Below, piece by piece: positions 59,549 to 64,000 of a DNA stretch of 64,000 bases (position 1 is its first letter; each line of letters begins with the position of its first letter). A program made the translations under genes and the position numbers. Origin of the DNA: DASUWK01 sp036378435 (GTDB taxonomy: Bacteria > Chloroflexota > Dormibacteria > Dormibacterales > Dormibacteraceae). Where the stretch lies: contig DASUWK010000059.1 in NCBI GenBank assembly GCA_036378435.1, positions 62,001 through 126,000 on the forward strand, in the 5' to 3' direction. Under the pieces are notes generated by a model. The model was given only the letters and a program-made list of their open reading frames with translations, searched no databases and had not been told where the DNA came from.

Positions 59549-60385
59549 CTACTTCCTGACCAGGCTAAGCGATTGCGTGCCGCCGAGATCGATCGGTGTC
59601 GGCACCTCGGGCACCTCGATGGTGAGGTTCATGGTCGTTTCGTCGTCCATCTGGTGCAGCTCACCGTTGGTGGGATTGAGCCAAGTGGTGACATTCAGGT
59701 CGATCGTTCCGGCCAGGGTCGCGGAACCCGAGAGGGCGGACGAACCGCTCGTTCCCGCCAGGGCGGCGAGCTTGGACAGATCGATGGTGGTGTTCAAGGG
59801 GATCTTGCCGGTGGTCGAGACCACGGCGTACTTGACGCCGGCGACCGTCTCATAGCGCAGGAACTGGTTGGTGGTGTGGATGGAGAGCGTCCCCGAGCCG
59901 AAGGGCATGGCCTCGCTGACGTCTTTGGTCCACTTGTCCCCGGGCTTCACCTTGCCGGGCGGCAGCAGCGAGGTCAGCTGGGTGCCACCGAGGCTCTGCA
60001 GGCCGCCGGAGATGGTTACGCCTCCGGCCGTAACGCGGCCGTCAGGCGCGATGGTCATCTGGATCGAGTGCGTCTGACCCGCCATTGAGCTCGGCAGCGG
60101 CTTGCCGTTGACGGTGCCCCCGGTGATCTGCGTGGTGACGTTGAGCGTCGCGGTGCCGTCGGTTGCGACCGAGAGCACCTTCATGACCTCGGTCCCGGTG
60201 AGGTCGGTCTTCACCGGGATGCCCCCGCTGAGCAGGTTCTGCGCGAGGTGCAGGTCGTACGTGATCGTCTCGCCGGGGGTGAACCGCAGCTTCAGCGCCG
60301 CGGCCAGGATGGGGTGCGATGCGGCGTTCAGCGGCCCGCACGCGACCGCCGCCAAAGCCACCAGCCCGACGAGGAACCTCCTCAC
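59549..60385 (-). CDS. Secreted protein, DUF6263-like
   Basis: 278 residues, GTG start overlapping the permease stop as GTGA. Signal peptide (RRFLVGLVALAAVACG, possible lipobox AVAC), then a beta-rich domain (RFTPGETITYDLHLAQNLL, TTQITGGTVNGKPLPSSMAGQTHSIQMTIAPDGRVT, LLPPGKVKPGDKWTKDVSEAMPFGSGTLSIHTTNQFLRYETVAGVKYAVVSTTGKIPL). It resembles secreted DUF6263 proteins, which lack a known function. Confidence 0.75.
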   Translation of the reverse strand: MRRFLVGLVALAAVACGPLNAASHPILAAALKLRFTPGETITYDLHLAQNLLSGGIPVKTDLTGTEVMKVLSVATDGTATLNVTTQITGGTVNGKPLPSSMAGQTHSIQMTIAPDGRVTAGGVTISGGLQSLGGTQLTSLLPPGKVKPGDKWTKDVSEAMPFGSGTLSIHTTNQFLRYETVAGVKYAVVSTTGKIPLNTTIDLSKLAALAGTSGSSALSGSATLAGTIDLNVTTWLNPTNGELHQMDDETTMNLTIEVPEVPTPIDLGGTQSLSLVRK

Positions 60386-61854
60386 GCGGCCGCTGTCTGA
60401 TCCTCAGCCACCGGCGCGCGCCGCCCGAGGCTGAACACGAGGTAGAGGCCGGCCGAGATGACGAAGGCGACGATGAAGGTGATGTCGCCGAGGCCGGGGG
60501 ACGCCGTCGGGACCTTGCCGACGTAGAGCGGGTAGTCGTTCGCGAACAGCGGGATCGCCACCGCAAGCGCGATGAACATCGCCGTGAAGCCCTGCCAGCG
60601 GTTCCAGCGGGTGTCGAAGAAGTGGCGCTCGTCGTACTTGCCGCGGGTCAACAGGTAGTCGGTGAAGATCACCCCCTCCCAGGCGGCGATCCAGTAGCTG
60701 ATGAGAAGCAGGAACTGCTCGTACTTCTGGCCGGGGCCGAGGTTGGCCTGGCCGATGATGCCGATGACAAGGCCGATGATCCCGGCGACTACGGCGAGGG
60801 CCGCACGCCGCTGGCGCAGCGTCATGCCCATCTCGCGGACGCCCAGGGCCAGGAACGACATGACGCCGCTGTAAATGTTGATCACGTTCGCCGCCACCGC
60901 TCCGATCGCGATGCAGAGGAGTGTCAGCTTGAAGACGACGTCGGGCATCGCCAGCGCCAGCTGCGCGGTGGGGATGTCGGTCGGGCCCCACTTCGTGCCG
61001 GCCACCGTCGCCACCCCGGCGCCGGCCAGCTCAAGCACGACGCAGGAGACGAGCACGCCGAGCGCCGACCACCAGCCGATCGCCTGCCGGCTCGCCGTCG
61101 GCGGGAAGTACCGCGTGTAGTCGGCGGCGTACGGGTTCCAGCCGGCCGCGTAGCCGAAGGCTGCGGTGAACATGAGCGTGAAGGCGCCGGTCGCCCCGCC
61201 CACGAAGGACTCGGTCTTGGCGTTCGCCGCGAAGCCGAAGCTCGTGTGGCTGAAGATGTAGACGCACGCGACCAGGAACACGATCCCGAGGAGCGGCAGC
61301 GCCACCGCCTCGAAGGCGTGGATGAGGTTGTGCCCGAAGGTCGCGATCGCGACCTGCGCGACCACTACGATCGCGAACGCGAGCGCGAAGCTCACACGGC
61401 CGTCGCTCAGCGCCTGGATGGCGAAGGCGCCGCTGACGCTGTTGACGATGAACCAGCCCACCGCACCCGTGAAGGCGTTGAGCCCGGCCGGAAGGATGTT
61501 GCCGAGGAAGCCGAAGGCCCCACGCGACTGGACCATCATCGGCACGCCGAACTTCGGGCCCCAGCTCGAGAGGATGCCGTGCGTGAGGGAGCCGAGCGCG
61601 GTGCCGAGGATGATCGCGAGAGCCGTCTGGCCGAAGGACAGCCCGAAGATCGCCACACCGAGAATGCCGATGAAGACGGTGGCGAACTCGAGGTTGGGCG
61701 AGAGCCACGTGGCGAACATGCGCCAGGGCACACCGTGCCGCTCGTGGAGCGGGATGAACTCGATTCCGCCCGGCTCGACCCTGGCGACACGCTCGCCGTA
61801 GTCGCCCTCGCGGACGGGTACGAGGCCCTCGATGTCCTCAGTGGCTACCGACAT
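60382..61854 (-). CDS. codB: NCS1 family cytosine/purine permease
   Basis: 490 residues, about twelve helices. PLHERHGVPWRMFATWLSPNLEFATVFIGILGV, the glycine-rich FGPKFGVPMMVQSRGAFGFLGNILPA and GWNPYAADYTRYFPPTASR are NCS1 hallmarks. ATG 61854 follows GGGAGG with ideal spacing. It diverges from a cytosine deaminase gene, so cytosine or a related nucleobase is the likely substrate; the symbol rests on this pairing. Its stop overlaps the secreted protein gene, so it may head the MoxR operon. Confidence 0.87.
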   Translation of the reverse strand: MSVATEDIEGLVPVREGDYGERVARVEPGGIEFIPLHERHGVPWRMFATWLSPNLEFATVFIGILGVAIFGLSFGQTALAIILGTALGSLTHGILSSWGPKFGVPMMVQSRGAFGFLGNILPAGLNAFTGAVGWFIVNSVSGAFAIQALSDGRVSFALAFAIVVVAQVAIATFGHNLIHAFEAVALPLLGIVFLVACVYIFSHTSFGFAANAKTESFVGGATGAFTLMFTAAFGYAAGWNPYAADYTRYFPPTASRQAIGWWSALGVLVSCVVLELAGAGVATVAGTKWGPTDIPTAQLALAMPDVVFKLTLLCIAIGAVAANVINIYSGVMSFLALGVREMGMTLRQRRAALAVVAGIIGLVIGIIGQANLGPGQKYEQFLLLISYWIAAWEGVIFTDYLLTRGKYDERHFFDTRWNRWQGFTAMFIALAVAIPLFANDYPLYVGKVPTASPGLGDITFIVAFVISAGLYLVFSLGRRAPVAEDQTAAA

Positions 61855-61900
61855 GCGCAACCTCCCAGACTGAAACCGGCGGCGGGCGGCCTTAGGGTAA

Positions 61901-63172
61901 TTGACCGACGTGCTTGATCTGTTAGTGCGGAACGCAAGAGTGGCCGGCGAGAGCGGGCTTCGCGACCTCGGCGTGGTCGATGGGAAGGTTGCCGAAGCTC
62001 AGCCGGAGGCTCGGGAGACGATCGACGCCGCCGGCGGCCTGGTCACGCCGGCGCTGGTCGAACCCCACATCCACTTAGACGCGGTTCTCACCGAGGGCCA
62101 GCCGCGCTCGAACCAGACCGGGTCGCTCTTCGAGGGCATCGCGATCTGGGCTGAGCGGGTGCGAGAGCTCAGCGAGGAGGACGTCCTCCACCGGACGCGC
62201 CAGGTGGCGCGCTGGCAGCTCGCGAACGGCGTGCTTCACGTGCGCAGCCACGTCGACGTGTGCGACCCGGACCTGCGGGCGGTGAGGGCCCTGGTCCGGC
62301 TGCGCGACGAGCTCGCCGGGCTCATCAGCCTGCAGCTTGTCGCCTTCCCGCAGCAGGGGATCATGTCGTTCGAGGGCGGTGCGGAGCTCATGCGCAAGGC
62401 GGTCGAGCTCGGCTGCGACGTCGTCGGCGCCATTCCGCATTTCGAGCTGACGCGCGAATACGGCGAGCAGTCCGTCAAGTTCGCATTCGAGCTGGCTTCA
62501 GAGCACGGGCTGATGGTCGACGTCCACTGCGACGAGACCGACGACGACCACTCGCGCTTCCTCGAGGTGATGGCGGCCGAGACGATCCGGCTGGGCATGC
62601 AGGGCCGCGTCACCGCGTCTCACACGACCGCCATGCACTCCTACAACGCGGCCTACGCGTACCGGCTGGTCAACAACGTGAAGCGCGCCGGGCTGCACAT
62701 GGTGACCAACCCGCTGGACAACGCCGTGCTCCAGGGCCGCTTCGATGGCTATCCGATTCGGCGCGGGCACACCCGCATCAAGGAGCTGATGGCGGCCGGG
62801 GTGAACGTCTGCGCGGGCAACGACTCCGTGATGGATCCCTGGTACCCGCTCGGCTGTGCCGACCCGCTCCAGGCGGCGTTCGTGCTGGTCCACTACGGCC
62901 AGATGTCCGGTGCGGAGGAGATCCGGCGGCTGGTCGACATGATCACCGTCAACCCGGCCAAGGCGCTGGGGCTGCCGGGCTACGGCCTGGATGTGGGCGA
63001 CGCTGCGGACATCGTCGTCTTCGGTGCTCCGAGCGAGGCCGACGCGATCCGGCTGCTCGCGCCTCGGCGCTTCGTCTTGAAGGGCGGTCGCGTGGTCGCC
63101 CGCTGCGAGCCGGCCCGGCGGACGGTGATGTGGGACGGCCGCGAAGAAGAGGTCGACTTCCTCCGACACTGA
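61901..63172 (+). CDS. codA: Cytosine deaminase
   Basis: 423 residues, amidohydrolase superfamily. Metal-binding motifs: PHIHLDAVL (two His), DVHCDETDDDH (His and the proton-shuttle Glu), SHTTAMHSY (His) and CAGNDSVMDPWYPLG (catalytic Asp). This set is that of E. coli CodA-type enzymes converting cytosine to uracil. TTG 61901 is the first start; GTG 61910 is equally possible; no clear ribosome site, so the message may be leaderless. Divergent from the permease with only about 46 bp between the starts, so control is probably shared. Confidence 0.92.
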   Translation: MTDVLDLLVRNARVAGESGLRDLGVVDGKVAEAQPEARETIDAAGGLVTPALVEPHIHLDAVLTEGQPRSNQTGSLFEGIAIWAERVRELSEEDVLHRTRQVARWQLANGVLHVRSHVDVCDPDLRAVRALVRLRDELAGLISLQLVAFPQQGIMSFEGGAELMRKAVELGCDVVGAIPHFELTREYGEQSVKFAFELASEHGLMVDVHCDETDDDHSRFLEVMAAETIRLGMQGRVTASHTTAMHSYNAAYAYRLVNNVKRAGLHMVTNPLDNAVLQGRFDGYPIRRGHTRIKELMAAGVNVCAGNDSVMDPWYPLGCADPLQAAFVLVHYGQMSGAEEIRRLVDMITVNPAKALGLPGYGLDVGDAADIVVFGAPSEADAIRLLAPRRFVLKGGRVVARCEPARRTVMWDGREEEVDFLRH

Positions 63173-63225
63173 CCGGGTCCCTCTTCGTAACGTGGGTCGC
63201 GAATAACCCGGGTGGAGGTGACGAG

Positions 63226-63759
63226 ATGCTTCGTTTGCAACTCGAATCGCAGTTCGACCGGCTGACCCGGCTGACCCAGCTGACGCCCGGCAGGCGGTCG
63301 CGAACGTCCATCGCGCTCCCTCTCGCCGCGGTGGGAGTTGGTGCCGGACTGGGCGGGGCCCTGGTCGCCTTGATGTTCGACCCACGGCAGGGCGCGCGCC
63401 GGCGACACATGATGGGCGGCCGCCTGGCCGGCATGGTCCGCCGCGCGGCAAGCCGTGCCGAGCGTGAGGGCCGCTATGCCAGCCATACCGGCCAGCTCGA
63501 GCTGGACGACCAGACGCTCACCGACAAGGTCATGAGCGAGGTCTTCGGGGGTGCCGACGTGCCCAAGTCGACGATCGACGTGAACTCAGAGCACGGCGTG
63601 GTGGTGCTCCGCGGCCAGGCCCGGACGCCGAAGCTGATCGACGAGATCGAGGCGAAGGTCCGCGCGGTTGACGGTGTCCGCGATGTGCGCAACCTGCTGC
63701 ACCTGCCCAAGACGCCGGCGCAGAGCAACAAGGGTCCCCGGCGGCCGGCCCAACCCTAA
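63226..63759 (+). CDS. BON domain protein
   Basis: 177 residues; ATG 63226 follows GGAGGTGA with good spacing. A helical N-terminus (LESQFDRLTRLTQLTPG), one hydrophobic helix (IALPLAAVGVGAGLGGALVALMF), a basic segment with DPRQGARRRHM, and a C-terminal BON domain (STIDVNSEHGVVVLRGQARTPKLIDEIEAKVRAVDGVRDVRNLLHLP). The DPRQGARRR stretch after the helix recurs in small actinobacterial envelope proteins. Probably a membrane-linked stress protein that binds phospholipid through BON. Confidence 0.87.
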   Translation: MLRLQLESQFDRLTRLTQLTPGRRSRTSIALPLAAVGVGAGLGGALVALMFDPRQGARRRHMMGGRLAGMVRRAASRAEREGRYASHTGQLELDDQTLTDKVMSEVFGGADVPKSTIDVNSEHGVVVLRGQARTPKLIDEIEAKVRAVDGVRDVRNLLHLPKTPAQSNKGPRRPAQP

Positions 63760-63781
63760 CGGCGGCTTGGGCGGCCGGCGA

Positions 63782-63852
63782 TAAGGCGATTTGCCGACAA
63801 ATCTCCGCGCGTTGCGCTGACCGGCCTGCCATTTGTCGGCAAATCGACCTTA
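63782..63852. repeat. Long inverted repeat between convergent genes
   Basis: Arms TAAGG-CGATTTGCCGACAAAT (63782-63802) and ATTTGTCGGCAAATCG-A-CCTTA (63831-63852), perfect over 16 bp plus 5 more across one extra base, with a 28-bp spacer. Each arm is itself nearly palindromic. Imperfect direct repeats (ACGGCGGCTTGGGC / ACGGCGGGGTTGGGC) flank the unit. It could be a two-way terminator for the BON and DHFR-like genes, an operator or a small mobile repeat. Confidence 0.75.
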
Positions 63853-63872
63853 CGGCGGGGTTGGGCAGCGCC

Positions 63873-64000
63873 TTAGCGCGGCTCGTAGCGGAGCGCGACC
63901 GCGCCCGAGGCGAACTCATCCCGCGCGACCAGCTTCAGGTCGAGGGGCTTGGACAGCCCCGAGAACAGCGTCGGTCCGTGGCCGGCGATCGTGGGCAGGA
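63873..64000 (-). CDS. DHFR/RibD_C family protein, C-terminal fragment (runs off window)
   Basis: The last 41 codons read LPTIAGHGPTLFSGLSKPLDLKLVARDEF and end ASGAVALRYEPR, then TAA. This is the conserved end of dihydrofolate-reductase-like RibD_C proteins (..G.G..LF.......L.L......SG.V.L.Y.P). The start lies beyond the window. It is a second, separate member of the superfamily besides the gene at 5047. Confidence 0.65.
   Translation of the reverse strand, partial: LPTIAGHGPTLFSGLSKPLDLKLVARDEFASGAVALRYEPR

Noticed and set aside
60319..61917. 532-codon plus-strand open frame over the permease
   Set aside because: Its Glu/Arg/His-rich sequence is what the reverse of a hydrophobic permease gives; the permease helices are clear.

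Overview
The window is about 64 kb of very GC-rich DNA, packed with genes and with short intergenic gaps. It carries one tRNA, no rRNA and no CRISPR array. I see no transposase, integrase or phage gene. Base composition, frequent GTG/TTG starts, many ATGA-type overlaps and the gene content point to a soil-type aerobic bacterium of the Actinomycetota, Dormibacterota or Chloroflexota kind. That content includes an R2-like ligand-binding oxidase, a form-II CoxL-type molybdenum hydroxylase, PadR and TetR regulators, OmpR-type two-component pairs and an SpoIIM/RDD/MoxR/DUF58 block. The phylum cannot be settled from this sequence.

Layout. 1-10 kb: the start of an MFS transporter, a large zinc-ribbon/adenylate-cyclase/NTPase/TPR signalling protein, an SDR, a RibD_C-type reductase, a glyoxalase-like protein overlapping an acyl-CoA carboxylase beta subunit, and a divergent acyl-CoA synthetase. 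10-19 kb: R2lox, a penicillin-binding carboxypeptidase, a degenerate GGDEF-EAL membrane protein, a methyltransferase, an orphan CoxL-type subunit, and a PadR gene divergent from a small gene that has its own promoter and terminator; then tRNA-Ala(GGC). 19-25 kb: a TetR-controlled unit (DUF998, YdeI-like, MMPL transporter) with two operator copies, an Atl-like alkyltransferase homologue, a glutamine-amidotransferase-like gene with an in-frame TGA exactly at the catalytic cysteine codon, and a beta-carbonic anhydrase. 25-30 kb: a truncated haemoglobin, a patatin, an ArsC/LMW-phosphatase protein, a DUF1003 protein, an SDR and a polytopic lipoprotein.

30-39 kb: a MacA/MacB-type efflux operon with a DUF5666-like secreted protein, followed by two response regulator/histidine kinase pairs; the adaptor and the secreted protein share unusual Gly-rich tails. 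39-46 kb: a compact branched-chain-type ABC transporter operon in which both permeases are fused, both ATPases are fused, and a secreted, membrane-anchored partner is added. 46-52 kb: winged-helix protein, GH38 alpha-mannosidase, threonine-synthase-like enzyme and thiolase. 52-60 kb: RDD and SpoIIM proteins and a minus-strand operon (small membrane proteins, DUF4129, DUF4350, MoxR, DUF58) that seems to be headed by a cytosine/purine permease. That permease diverges from a cytosine deaminase at 62 kb. The window ends with a BON-domain protein, a long inverted repeat and the end of a DHFR-family gene.

Most notable observations: (1) a candidate selenoprotein, or a precisely placed nonsense codon, in the amidotransferase at 23.6-24.3 kb, followed by a SECIS-like hairpin; (2) several genes whose domain-predicted start has no ATG/GTG/TTG; (3) an apparently catalytically dead GGDEF-EAL protein with a C-terminal membrane anchor and a low-complexity tail; (4) the fused LivHM/LivFG transporter with a C-terminal zinc-finger-like motif.
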